Shown: positions 45,822 through 53,972 of the stretch, in pieces
How positions within the stretch are numbered: position 1 is the stretch's first letter
How the letters are laid out: every line of letters begins with the position of its first letter
Source: Acidobacteriota bacterium
GTDB lineage: Bacteria > Acidobacteriota > Polarisedimenticolia > JACPZX01
NCBI GenBank assembly: GCA_016195325.1
Contig: JACPZX010000023.1
Coordinates: forward strand, 1 to 64,000
DNA length: 64,000 bases
Reading direction: 5' to 3'
Position numbers and translations under genes: made by a program
Notes under the pieces: model-generated
Told to the model about the DNA's origin: nothing
Databases searched by the model: none
Seen by the model: only the letters and a program-made list of their open reading frames with translations

Positions 45822-47507
45822 ATGAGATCCGATCTGGAGATCGCCCAGTCCGCCACGCTGAAAAACATCCGCGAGATCGCCGAGAGCGCCGGCATCGCGG
45901 AGAGCGAGCTCGAGCTGTACGGCCGGCACAAGGCCAAGATCGATCTCTCGATCATGAAGCGCCTCACCGGGCGCCCCGACGGGAAGTACATCGTCGTGAC
46001 GGCGATCACGCCCACCCCCCTGGGGGAAGGAAAGACCGTCACCAACATCTCGCTCGCGCTCGGCCTCGCGCGGATCGGCAAGAAGGTGATCAACACGCTG
46101 AGGCAGCCCTCGATGGGGCCCGTCTTCGGCGTGAAGGGAGGGGCGACCGGCGGCGGCATGGCTCAGGTCGTGCCGATGGAGGACATCAACCTCCACTTCA
46201 CCGGCGACATCCACGCGGTCGCGGCGGCGCACAACCTTCTCGCCTCACTTCTCGACAACCACCTCCACCACGACAACGTCCTGAACTTCGACCCCAAGGA
46301 AATCTACTGGAACCGCACTCTCGACATGAACGACCGGACCCTGAGGCAGATCGTCGTGGGCCTGGGCGGCACCCCCAACGGCATCACGCGCGAGTCGGGG
46401 TTTGACATCACGGCCGCCTCCGAGGTGATGGCGATCCTCGCCCTCGCCGAGAGCTACCCCGATCTGAAGAAGCGCCTCGGCAACATCCTCGTCGGCCGCT
46501 CCCGGACCGGCCAGCCGATCTGGGCGCGCGACGTGAAGGCGGAGGGCGCGATGACGGCGCTCCTCAGGGACGCCCTCAAGCCGAACCTGATCCAGACGCT
46601 CGAGGGAACGCCGTGCATCATGCACGCGGGCCCCTTCGCCAACGTCGCGCACGGGAACAACTCGATCATCGCCGACCGGATCGCCCTCAAGCTCGCCGAC
46701 TACGTCGTCACCGAGAGCGGCTTCGGCTCGGACACCGGCGCCGAGAAGTTCGTGGACATCAAGTGCCGCCTCTCGGGGCTCAAGCCGAGCGCCGCGGTCA
46801 TCGTCGCGACGGTGCGCGCGCTGAAGCTCCACGGCGGCGCCTTCAAGAACCTCAAGGACAGGGCGAAGGTCGAAAAAGAGGACGTGGATGCCGTGCTCCG
46901 CGGCTGCGCGAACATGGAGAAGCACATCGAGAACGTGCGGACCTTCGGCCTTCCGGCCGTCGTGGCGATCAACCGCTTCCCCTCGGACACCGATCGCGAG
47001 ATCGAGGCCGTGAGGAAGCGCGCGATGGAGGCGGGGGCCGACGCCGCCGTGCCGCACGAGGGGGTCGTCCGCGGCGGCGACGGGGCGACCGATCTCGCGA
47101 GGGCGGTCCTTGCCGCGTGCGAGAAGCCGTCCACCCTGCGCTTCCTCTACGACCTCGAGCTTCCGATCGAGGAGAAGATCCGCATCATCGCGCAGACCGT
47201 CTACGGCGCGGGGGAGATCGACCTGTCGCCGAAGGTCCAGAAGCGGATCGCCTTCTTCAACCAGTGCGGCCTCGGAAACCTTCCGATCTGCATGGCGAAG
47301 ACGCCGGCGTCGTTGTCGCACGACCCGTCGCTCCGGGGGAGGCCGCGCGGCTTCAAGTTTCCCGTCACCGACATCCGCGCCGCCGCCGGGGCCGGCTTCA
47401 TCTACCCGCTGGCTGGCGACATCATGACCATGCCGGGGCTGCCGGAAGCGCCCGCGGCGACGCGCGTGGACGTGGACGATTCGGGGAAGATCAGCGGGCT
47501 CTTCTAG
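45822..47507 (+). CDS. fhs: formate-tetrahydrofolate ligase
   Basis: This 561-residue enzyme joins formate to tetrahydrofolate with ATP, feeding one-carbon metabolism. The P-loop TPTPLGEGKT is at 63-72; QPSMGPVFGVKGGATGGG, HGNNSIIAD and GFGSDTGAEKF are conserved family motifs, and the length is typical. GAGGAG lies 8 nt before the ATG. No folD, acetogenesis or formate dehydrogenase genes are nearby, so it probably serves purine or serine metabolism. Its stop overlaps that of the convergent dehydratase within a shared CTAG. Confidence 0.96.
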   Translation: MRSDLEIAQSATLKNIREIAESAGIAESELELYGRHKAKIDLSIMKRLTGRPDGKYIVVTAITPTPLGEGKTVTNISLALGLARIGKKVINTLRQPSMGPVFGVKGGATGGGMAQVVPMEDINLHFTGDIHAVAAAHNLLASLLDNHLHHDNVLNFDPKEIYWNRTLDMNDRTLRQIVVGLGGTPNGITRESGFDITAASEVMAILALAESYPDLKKRLGNILVGRSRTGQPIWARDVKAEGAMTALLRDALKPNLIQTLEGTPCIMHAGPFANVAHGNNSIIADRIALKLADYVVTESGFGSDTGAEKFVDIKCRLSGLKPSAAVIVATVRALKLHGGAFKNLKDRAKVEKEDVDAVLRGCANMEKHIENVRTFGLPAVVAINRFPSDTDREIEAVRKRAMEAGADAAVPHEGVVRGGDGATDLARAVLAACEKPSTLRFLYDLELPIEEKIRIIAQTVYGAGEIDLSPKVQKRIAFFNQCGLGNLPICMAKTPASLSHDPSLRGRPRGFKFPVTDIRAAAGAGFIYPLAGDIMTMPGLPEAPAATRVDVDDSGKISGLF

Positions 47508-48487
47508 GCGGAGGCGCCCCGCCCGTCCGCGAGGTGCTTCGCGAGAAGCTCCGGGCCGATGTTGCCGCCGCTCACGACGCTGACCACCTGCGATCCCGCC
47601 GGGGCCTTGATCTTCCCCGCGAGGATCGCGGCGGTCGCGGCCGCGCCCGCCGGCTCCGCGAGCGTCTTGCACCGCTCGAGAAGAAACCTCATCGCCGTGC
47701 GAATCTCGTCGTCCGTGACCAGGACGACCTCGGCACCGGTCGCCTTCAGGATCTCGTAGTTCAGAGTCCCCGCGAACGGGGCGGCAAGGCCGTCGGCGAT
47801 GGTGTCGGTCCGGTCGAGGCGGACCGCCTTCCCCTCGTCGAAGCTCCGGCGCATCGACGCGGCCCCGACGGGCTCGACGCCGACGAGCCGGGTCTTCGGG
47901 CGCATCTCGTGGAGCGCCACGGCGAGGCCGCTCGAGAGCCCGCCGCCGCCAATCCCGGCGACGACGACGTCGGTGTCGGGGACGTCCTCCAGGATCTCGA
48001 CCCCGCACGTCGCCTGGCCGGCGATCGTCCCCGGCGCGTCGAAGGGGTGGATGAAGACGAGATTCCTCTCGTCGCGGAGCTGGTTCATCCTCGCGAAGGT
48101 CTCGGCGATGTCGCCGTGGAGGATGACCTCGGCGCCGTAGCCGCGCGCCGCCTCCGCCTTCGCGGGGGAGGCGCTGGCCGGCATCACGACCGTGGCTCGA
48201 CACCCCAGGACCGAGGCGGCGTAGGCGACCCCCTGCGCGTGGTTCCCGGCCGAGATCGTGATGACCCCCCGCGAGCGCTCCTGGTCGGTGAGCCCCTTCA
48301 TCGTGGTGATGGCGCCGCGCGGCTTGAAGGAGCCCGTCTTCTGGAGGTTTTCGAGCTTGAGGTGGACCTGGAACCCCGACAGCGCGGAGAGGGTGCGGCT
48401 CGTGACGACGGGGGTGCGGTGCAGCAGGCCGGCGATCGCCTCGCGGGCGGCGCGGACCTCTCGAAGGGTGACGGGGAGCGAGGGCAT
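47504..48487 (-). CDS. threonine/serine dehydratase (PLP fold II, no ACT domain)
   Basis: This 327-residue PLP enzyme deaminates threonine to 2-oxobutyrate or serine to pyruvate. The PLP lysine is in KTGSFKPRGA, the phosphate loop is GIGGGGLSSG and TISAGNHAQGVA is a family signature. The C-terminal ACT domain of biosynthetic IlvA is missing, as in catabolic TdcB and in serine racemase-like enzymes. The ATG at 48487 (MPSLPVTLREV) with AGGAG about 10 nt upstream is preferred over an ATG 14 codons earlier. It ends in a 4-bp convergent overlap with fhs. Confidence 0.9.
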   Translation of the reverse strand: MPSLPVTLREVRAAREAIAGLLHRTPVVTSRTLSALSGFQVHLKLENLQKTGSFKPRGAITTMKGLTDQERSRGVITISAGNHAQGVAYAASVLGCRATVVMPASASPAKAEAARGYGAEVILHGDIAETFARMNQLRDERNLVFIHPFDAPGTIAGQATCGVEILEDVPDTDVVVAGIGGGGLSSGLAVALHEMRPKTRLVGVEPVGAASMRRSFDEGKAVRLDRTDTIADGLAAPFAGTLNYEILKATGAEVVLVTDDEIRTAMRFLLERCKTLAEPAGAAATAAILAGKIKAPAGSQVVSVVSGGNIGPELLAKHLADGRGASA

Positions 48488-48537
48488 CGGCGTCGGGCTC
48501 CTGGAATCCCGCCAACCGTAGCACAGCATTCGTGATC

Positions 48538-48543
48538 TATAAT
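48538..48543 (+). promoter_or_regulatory. -10 element upstream of the M28 peptidase gene
   Basis: A perfect TATAAT lies 57 bp before the ATG at 48601. No convincing -35 is found at 16-18 bp, so an activator or a weak -35 would be needed. Confidence 0.5.
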
Positions 48544-48600
48544 CCGCGGCCCGCTGACGAAGCGGCTCCCCTCTGATCCCGCAACCAAAGGAGACGGTGG

Positions 48601-50400
48601 ATGTTCAAGTCCGCGCGTGACCGCGCAACCCTCGTGACACTCTTCTCGACGTTGGCTCTAAGCGCGGCGCCCCTTCTCGCGCAGACGCCGCCCAAGCCCC
48701 CGGCTCCGCCGGCGACCCCCGCGAAGCCCGCGGCCGCCGGCGCCGAGGCCCCCTCCACCGATCCTGCGAAGAACAAGGATTTCAAGTCGGCGCTCGACTC
48801 GATCAAGGAGTTCCGGCTGAAGGCGCACACCAGGTTTCTCTCGAGCGACCTCCTCGAGGGGCGCGGCACGGGGGCGAGGGGAGGCGACATCGCCGCCGAC
48901 TACATCGCGACCGAGTTCGCGCTGATGGGCCTCGGGCAGCCGGTCCCCATCGATCCGAACACCAACGAGGTCTCGTACTTCCAGCAGGTGCCGCTCGTCG
49001 GCACCGAGACCGATCCGAACGCCAGCTCACTGACCTTCACGAAAGCCGAGCAGACGGTGACCCCCGCGTACCCCGACCAGGCGGTCTTCTGGACCGAGAC
49101 GCAGCAGCCCGCCGCCGAAGCGTCGGCCGAGCTGGTCTTCGCCGGCTACGGCGCCCTCGCCGCCGAGTACAAGTGGGACGACTTCAAGAACGTCGATCTC
49201 ACGGGCAAGATCCTCCTCATGCTCGTGAACGATCCGCCGTCCGAGGACCCGAACCTCTTCGGCGGCAAGGCCCTCACGTACTACGGCCGGTGGACGTACA
49301 AGTACTGGATCGCCGCCGCCAAGGGGGCCGCCGGATGCATCCTCATCCACAACACCGACATGGCCGGCTACGCGTGGGACGTCGTACGGAGCTCCTGGGG
49401 TCGCGAGCGCGCGGCGATGCGCCTCGACCCGAACGCCGACACGCCGCCGCTGCGGGTCGCGGGCTGGGTCACCGAGGAGATCGCGAAGCAGGTTGTCGCC
49501 ATGGGCGGGCAGGATCTCCAGAAGCTGATCGCCTCGGCCGGCACGCGCGAGTTCAAGCCGGTTCCGCTCGGCGTCACGGCGTCGGGGAAGCTCACCAGCA
49601 AGATCCGGAACTTCAACTCGCGGAACGTCGTCGCCTACTGGCCGGGGAGCGACCCGGCACGCAACAAGGAGTTCGTCATCGTCACCGCGCACTACGATCA
49701 CCTCGGCATCGGCCAGGCCGTGGACGGAGACGCCATCTACAACGGCGCGCAGGACAACGCGACCGGCGTCGCCGCGATGATCGAGGTGGCCCGCGCCGTC
49801 ACCACGATGAAGACGCGCCCGCGCCGCACGACCCTCTTCATCGCGACCACGGCCGAGGAGCAGGGGCTCAAGGGCTCCGAGCACTTCACCGACCGCCGAA
49901 ACCTCTTCATCTACCCCGGGCGCATGGCCGCCGACATCAACATCGACGGCCTCACCGCCATCGGCGAGACTCACGACTACATCTTCCTCGGCGGCGACCG
50001 ATCGCCGCAGCTCGCGAGGTACATCCAGGACGGGGCGGCGGCCCTCGACTACGCCCCCAAGCCCGATCAGCACCCCGAGAAGGGGCACTACTACCGCTCC
50101 GATCACTTCAACTTCGCGCGCGTGGGCGTCCCTTCGATCTCGATGGAGAACGGCGTCGACTACGTGGGCAAGCCCGCCGGCTGGGGTGAGGCGCAGTACC
50201 AGGACTACCTCGACAAGCGCTACCACCAGCCCAAGGACGAGTTCGACCCGACCTGGGACTTCAAGGGTGTCGCCAAGTCGGCGAGGATCGCCCTCTACCT
50301 CGCGTACTCCGCGGCGATGGACGACGCGATGCCGCAGTGGAACCCCGGGGACGAGTTCTTCAAGACGCGGAAGGAAGCCATCGAGGAGCTGCCGCAGTAG
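48601..50400 (+). CDS. secreted M28 family aminopeptidase with a PA domain
   Basis: This 599-residue zinc peptidase has a signal peptide, a Pro/Ala-rich linker (about 29-55), a PA-like insertion (about 180-320) and the M28 catalytic domain. Zinc ligands are visible at H364 (TAHYDHLG), D385 (QDNATG), E419-E420 (TAEEQGLKGS), an Asp in DINIDG and a His in YYRSDHFNF. It should release N-terminal residues from peptides in the periplasm or outside. AAAGGAG lies about 9 nt before the ATG. It is followed at 15 nt by recG. Confidence 0.92.
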   Translation: MFKSARDRATLVTLFSTLALSAAPLLAQTPPKPPAPPATPAKPAAAGAEAPSTDPAKNKDFKSALDSIKEFRLKAHTRFLSSDLLEGRGTGARGGDIAADYIATEFALMGLGQPVPIDPNTNEVSYFQQVPLVGTETDPNASSLTFTKAEQTVTPAYPDQAVFWTETQQPAAEASAELVFAGYGALAAEYKWDDFKNVDLTGKILLMLVNDPPSEDPNLFGGKALTYYGRWTYKYWIAAAKGAAGCILIHNTDMAGYAWDVVRSSWGRERAAMRLDPNADTPPLRVAGWVTEEIAKQVVAMGGQDLQKLIASAGTREFKPVPLGVTASGKLTSKIRNFNSRNVVAYWPGSDPARNKEFVIVTAHYDHLGIGQAVDGDAIYNGAQDNATGVAAMIEVARAVTTMKTRPRRTTLFIATTAEEQGLKGSEHFTDRRNLFIYPGRMAADINIDGLTAIGETHDYIFLGGDRSPQLARYIQDGAAALDYAPKPDQHPEKGHYYRSDHFNFARVGVPSISMENGVDYVGKPAGWGEAQYQDYLDKRYHQPKDEFDPTWDFKGVAKSARIALYLAYSAAMDDAMPQWNPGDEFFKTRKEAIEELPQ

Positions 50401-50415
50401 GGCGGGGCCGCGCGC

Positions 50416-52536
50416 GTGGATCTCGACGCCCCGCTCCGATTCGTCAAAGGGGTAGGGCCCGCGCGGGCCGAAGCTCTCGTTGCGGAGGGGTACGAGACCG
50501 CCTTCGATCTCCTCCTCCACTTCCCCTTCCGCTACGACGACCGGAGCCGCTTCGCGACGATCTCCGGATTGACGGCCGCATCCGGCCGCGTCACGCTGCA
50601 GGCCCGCGTCCTCTCCTCGAGCCTCTTCACGACCCGCCGCCGCGGCATGCGCATCGTCAAGGCGGTCGTGGACGACGGCACCGGCTCTCTCGAGTGCCTC
50701 TGGTTCAACCAGCCCTTCATCAAGAAGCACCTCGTGGCCGGCGCCGAGATCATCCTCCACGGCGCCGTGACGCAGGCCGCCGATCGCAAGGGGGCGCTCC
50801 AGATGCCCGGCCCCGAGTGGGAGCTGGTGACCCACGGCGCCGGGGACGAGATCCACACCGGCCGCATCGTTCCGGTGCACCGGCGCCTCCCCGATCTCTC
50901 GCCGAAGACGCTCAGGCGCCTCATCCACACTCTCCTCGCGTCGCTCCCTGCGGACCTCGTCGACCCGCTCCCCGCGACGCTCCGCGAGAGGCTCGACCTC
51001 GCCCCGCGCGCGCAGGCCATCCGGGAGATCCACTTCCCGCCCGCAGGAGCGGATCTCGCAGACCTCGCGGCGCGCCGCGCCCCGGCGCACCGGCGGATGA
51101 TCTTCGAGGAGTTCTTCGTCCTCCAGCTCGCCCTCGCGCTGCGCCGCCTGAAAGTGCGCCGCGGGACGCGGTCGGGCTCCTACGAGATGACCCCCGAGAT
51201 CCGATCGCGACTCGCCTCGGTCCTCCCGTTCCATCTGACCGTCGCCCAGCGCCGCGTCCTCCAGGAGATCGTCGCGGACCTCCGCACGCCGCACCCGATG
51301 AGCCGGCTGCTCCAGGGAGACGTCGGCTCGGGGAAGACGATCGTCGCGCTCCTCTCGATGCTCTTCGCCGTCGAGAACGGCCTCCAGGCGGCGCTGATGG
51401 CCCCCACCGAGATCCTCGCCGAGCAGCATCATCGGGTCATCGAGCGGCTGCTTCACGGCAAGGGCTACCGGAGCATCCTTCTGACCGGTGCCACGCGCCG
51501 CACCGCCGGGAAGCCGATCCTCGCGGGGATCTCGGGGGGGTTCTGGCAGATCGTCGTCGGCACGCACGCGATCATCCAGGAGGGGGTGAACTTCCAGCGC
51601 CTCGGCCTCGTCGTCGTGGACGAGCAGCACCGCTTCGGCGTGCTGCAGCGCGCGGCTTTGCGTGAAAAAGGCTCGAGCCCCGACGTGCTGATCATGACGG
51701 CGACGCCGATCCCGCGGTCGCTGTGCCTGACCGTCTACGGCGATCTCGATCTCTCCGTGATCGACGAGCTTCCTCCGGGGCGGCGGCCGGTGAAGACCTT
51801 GCGGCGGAAGGAAGACGCGCGCGAGAAGATCTACGAGTTCGTTCGGAAGGAGATCCGGCAGGGTCGTCAGGCCTACGTCGTGCTGCCTCTCGTGGACGAG
51901 TCGGAGACGATTGCCGGCGTGAAGGCGGCGGTGAAGATGGCGGCGGATCTTTCCAAGTCTCTTTCAGACACATCGGTCGGGCTCGTGCACGGGCAGCTCA
52001 AGTCCGACGAGCGCGACTCGGTGATGAAGCGGTTCGCGGCGGGGGAGATCGAGCTGCTGGTGGCGACGACGGTCATCGAGGTCGGGATCGACGTCCCGAA
52101 CGCGACGGTGATGGTCGTCGAGAACGCGGAGCGGTTCGGGCTGTCGCAGCTTCACCAGCTCCGCGGGCGCGTGGGGCGGGGGGCGCACGCGTCGTACTGC
52201 ATCCTTCTTGAGTCCGACGAGCTGACGCCGGAGGCTTCGCTGCGTCTCGACACCATCGCGGCGACGGAGGACGGGTTCGCGATCGCGGAGAGGGATCTCG
52301 AGATCCGGGGGCCGGGGGAGATGACGGGGACGCGGCAGACGGGGATTCCGGAGCTGCGGATCGCGAGCTTGCTGCGCGATCGGGAGATCCTGGAGCTGGC
52401 GCGGCTGGAGGCGGCTCGCCTCGTGGAGGGGATGGAGGCGCGGGAGCTCGATGGCCGCGCGGGAGAGAACGCACCGCTCATACGGCACGCGATGCGGCAG
52501 TGGGGGACTCGTTTGGGGATCGCGGGGACGGGGTAG
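50416..52536 (+). CDS. recG: ATP-dependent DNA helicase RecG
   Basis: This 706-residue helicase remodels stalled replication forks and Holliday junctions. The N-terminal wedge/OB domain begins PLRFVKGVGPARAEAL. Helicase motifs include Walker A GDVGSGKT (301-308), the DEQH box in VVDEQHRFG, TATPIPRSL, and QLRGRVGRG near the C-terminus. It is full length. The start is GTG at 50416. It shares the plus strand with the M28 peptidase gene, but no functional link is apparent. The DNA downstream is clearly less GC-rich. Confidence 0.96.
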   Translation: MDLDAPLRFVKGVGPARAEALVAEGYETAFDLLLHFPFRYDDRSRFATISGLTAASGRVTLQARVLSSSLFTTRRRGMRIVKAVVDDGTGSLECLWFNQPFIKKHLVAGAEIILHGAVTQAADRKGALQMPGPEWELVTHGAGDEIHTGRIVPVHRRLPDLSPKTLRRLIHTLLASLPADLVDPLPATLRERLDLAPRAQAIREIHFPPAGADLADLAARRAPAHRRMIFEEFFVLQLALALRRLKVRRGTRSGSYEMTPEIRSRLASVLPFHLTVAQRRVLQEIVADLRTPHPMSRLLQGDVGSGKTIVALLSMLFAVENGLQAALMAPTEILAEQHHRVIERLLHGKGYRSILLTGATRRTAGKPILAGISGGFWQIVVGTHAIIQEGVNFQRLGLVVVDEQHRFGVLQRAALREKGSSPDVLIMTATPIPRSLCLTVYGDLDLSVIDELPPGRRPVKTLRRKEDAREKIYEFVRKEIRQGRQAYVVLPLVDESETIAGVKAAVKMAADLSKSLSDTSVGLVHGQLKSDERDSVMKRFAAGEIELLVATTVIEVGIDVPNATVMVVENAERFGLSQLHQLRGRVGRGAHASYCILLESDELTPEASLRLDTIAATEDGFAIAERDLEIRGPGEMTGTRQTGIPELRIASLLRDREILELARLEAARLVEGMEARELDGRAGENAPLIRHAMRQWGTRLGIAGTG

Positions 52537-52924
52537 GGGGGGAGCCAGGTGAACCCGAAGGCGAGCCACCCCACTCGTGGTCACTTGCTGTGGTCGACAA
52601 CACAATCTCGCTCCGGGTCTACGAGCTACTCGTGCATGAATCCAACTGGCCGCGGCACGGATGCACGAGCCAAGCGCGTTTGGCATCGACGCGCTTCATC
52701 GCCATAGCCTCCCTCAGTAGAGCTCGAAGGCGATCCCATGAACGAGAAAGTCTCAGGATGCCTGGATCAGAACCAGGGGGCGGGTCACTCCCAAAGCTCG
52801 TTGATCAGAGCAGTCTGGACGGGGCCATTCCGGTTGACGAAAGTGCTGGGGTGTTCTCGGCAGACATCGCCGACTCGATCGCTATCGAGGTCTCGCGTAA
52901 TGCAGCAACTCCACCGTCGCGTGT
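52537..52924. other. 388-bp intergenic region with reduced GC content
   Basis: No gene, RNA or repeat was recognised. Plus-strand open frames run through it, but they continue from recG in another frame and show no coding character. GC content drops visibly at its start and stays low across the next two genes, marking the edge of an accessory island. Confidence 0.5.
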
Positions 52925-53473
52925 CTACTCGGAGAATTCGCCTGCCTTTTCCTGAACTTCGCCAGAGATGCCGACGAGAAGGTCAAACACGTCGGCGCAG
53001 AACTGGATCACGGGCTTCCCGCCGTCTTTGAAGATGTAGTCCGAGGCGGAACTGACACTCTCTGGTTTGATCCAAAGCGGCCCATAATGCGCGGTCTCCT
53101 TCCGATGTCGACTCAACTCCTTGAGCAGCGGATGAATGGGTCGGGCGAACACACTTCCGTTCGGCCTACGGTCTGTCGAGAAGTACTTGGAGAGAACCCT
53201 CGTCGCTGCTTGGACATACTCTTCGTCCAAGCAGTCGTTTCCTTCTTGGTCCCAGTAGGTGATGTGGTGCAGTTCGTAGGCCATCCAGTCGATTGCCGCG
53301 CGGGCCGCCCCAAGGCACGCACTAGTTAGCCATCGGAACTGATCTCTGTCCGTCGTTCTCTGCATGAGATCGAGTAGGAACCGACCTTCTCCAAGCTTGT
53401 CATCGGCCATCAGAGGGAACCGGCCAGCGACCACCAGACCCTCGAGATCCCAATCCAGAGCATCATCGTCCAT
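52925..53473 (-). CDS. HEPN-like protein of unknown function
   Basis: This 182-residue all-helical acidic protein has no transmembrane segment. Its C-terminal half has the pattern of HEPN folds: a hydrophobic helix (RWLTSACLGAARAAIDWMAYE), then LLKELSRHRKETAHYGP, in which R124-x4-H129 matches the RxxxxH catalytic motif of HEPN ribonucleases. Such proteins often act as toxins or in defence, but no antitoxin or MNT partner is adjacent. The ATG at 53473 is favoured by an AGGAGAG about 8-10 nt upstream; a GTG at 53482 is possible. Its base composition is lower in GC than the neighbours, suggesting horizontal transfer. Confidence 0.5.
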   Translation of the reverse strand: MDDDALDWDLEGLVVAGRFPLMADDKLGEGRFLLDLMQRTTDRDQFRWLTSACLGAARAAIDWMAYELHHITYWDQEGNDCLDEEYVQAATRVLSKYFSTDRRPNGSVFARPIHPLLKELSRHRKETAHYGPLWIKPESVSSASDYIFKDGGKPVIQFCADVFDLLVGISGEVQEKAGEFSE

Positions 53474-53525
53474 GTACGTCACTCTCCTCCGGGTCCACCC
53501 GCGCGTCTGTAATACTGAGCATCGG

Positions 53526-53972
53526 ATGATCTACTCTTCGTCGATGACCTCGAGTTCCAGCACCCAGACGCCCGATCGCTCCCTCTCTGTCTTCTTTACG
53601 ATCTCCGCCTGCTCCTGGATGCCTCACTGGGCGTGCCACTTCTTCCGCCTGGGAACGGGAAGCACGTTCGCCGTCGGCTCTTGGTCCTTCTCGGCGTTGG
53701 ACAGCGCGGTCTCTCTCGGAGTCTACGGGATCATCGTGCTCATCAACATCCTCGCCACGACGCACACAGGATTCCGCCCGGCCGCCGCCTTCACCAGCGG
53801 GCTGGGACACCTCGGCATCGGCGCGGTTCACGTTTGGCGCCTGATCAGCCCGTTCCGGTTCGAGATCCTCGGGCAGTCGTGGCCGCTCAGCGCATCGGCG
53901 GTCCAAGCTACAATCCTCCTGCCGTTCTCACTTCTCTGCTTTCTTGTCTTCGTCAAGGTCATGAGACGATGA
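53526..53972 (+). CDS. small four-helix membrane protein of unknown function
   Basis: This 148-residue protein has four predicted transmembrane helices: around SVFFTISACSWMPHWACHFF, SLGVYGIIVLINILAT, LGHLGIGAVHVWRLI and ILLPFSLLCFLVFVKVM. Two His residues lie in the helices (H-x-x-H-like HWACHFF and GAVHVW). I do not recognise the family. The start at 53526 is uncertain; there is no strong Shine-Dalgarno and an ATG at 53544 is possible. Its stop overlaps the start of the VWFA gene (ATGA), so the two are likely made together. Confidence 0.55.
   Translation: MIYSSSMTSSSSTQTPDRSLSVFFTISACSWMPHWACHFFRLGTGSTFAVGSWSFSALDSAVSLGVYGIIVLINILATTHTGFRPAAAFTSGLGHLGIGAVHVWRLISPFRFEILGQSWPLSASAVQATILLPFSLLCFLVFVKVMRR

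Noticed and set aside
52500-52955. Plus-strand 151-codon ORF after recG
   Set aside because: It begins inside recG in another frame, has no ribosome-binding site or recognisable domain, and runs into the antisense of the HEPN-like gene.
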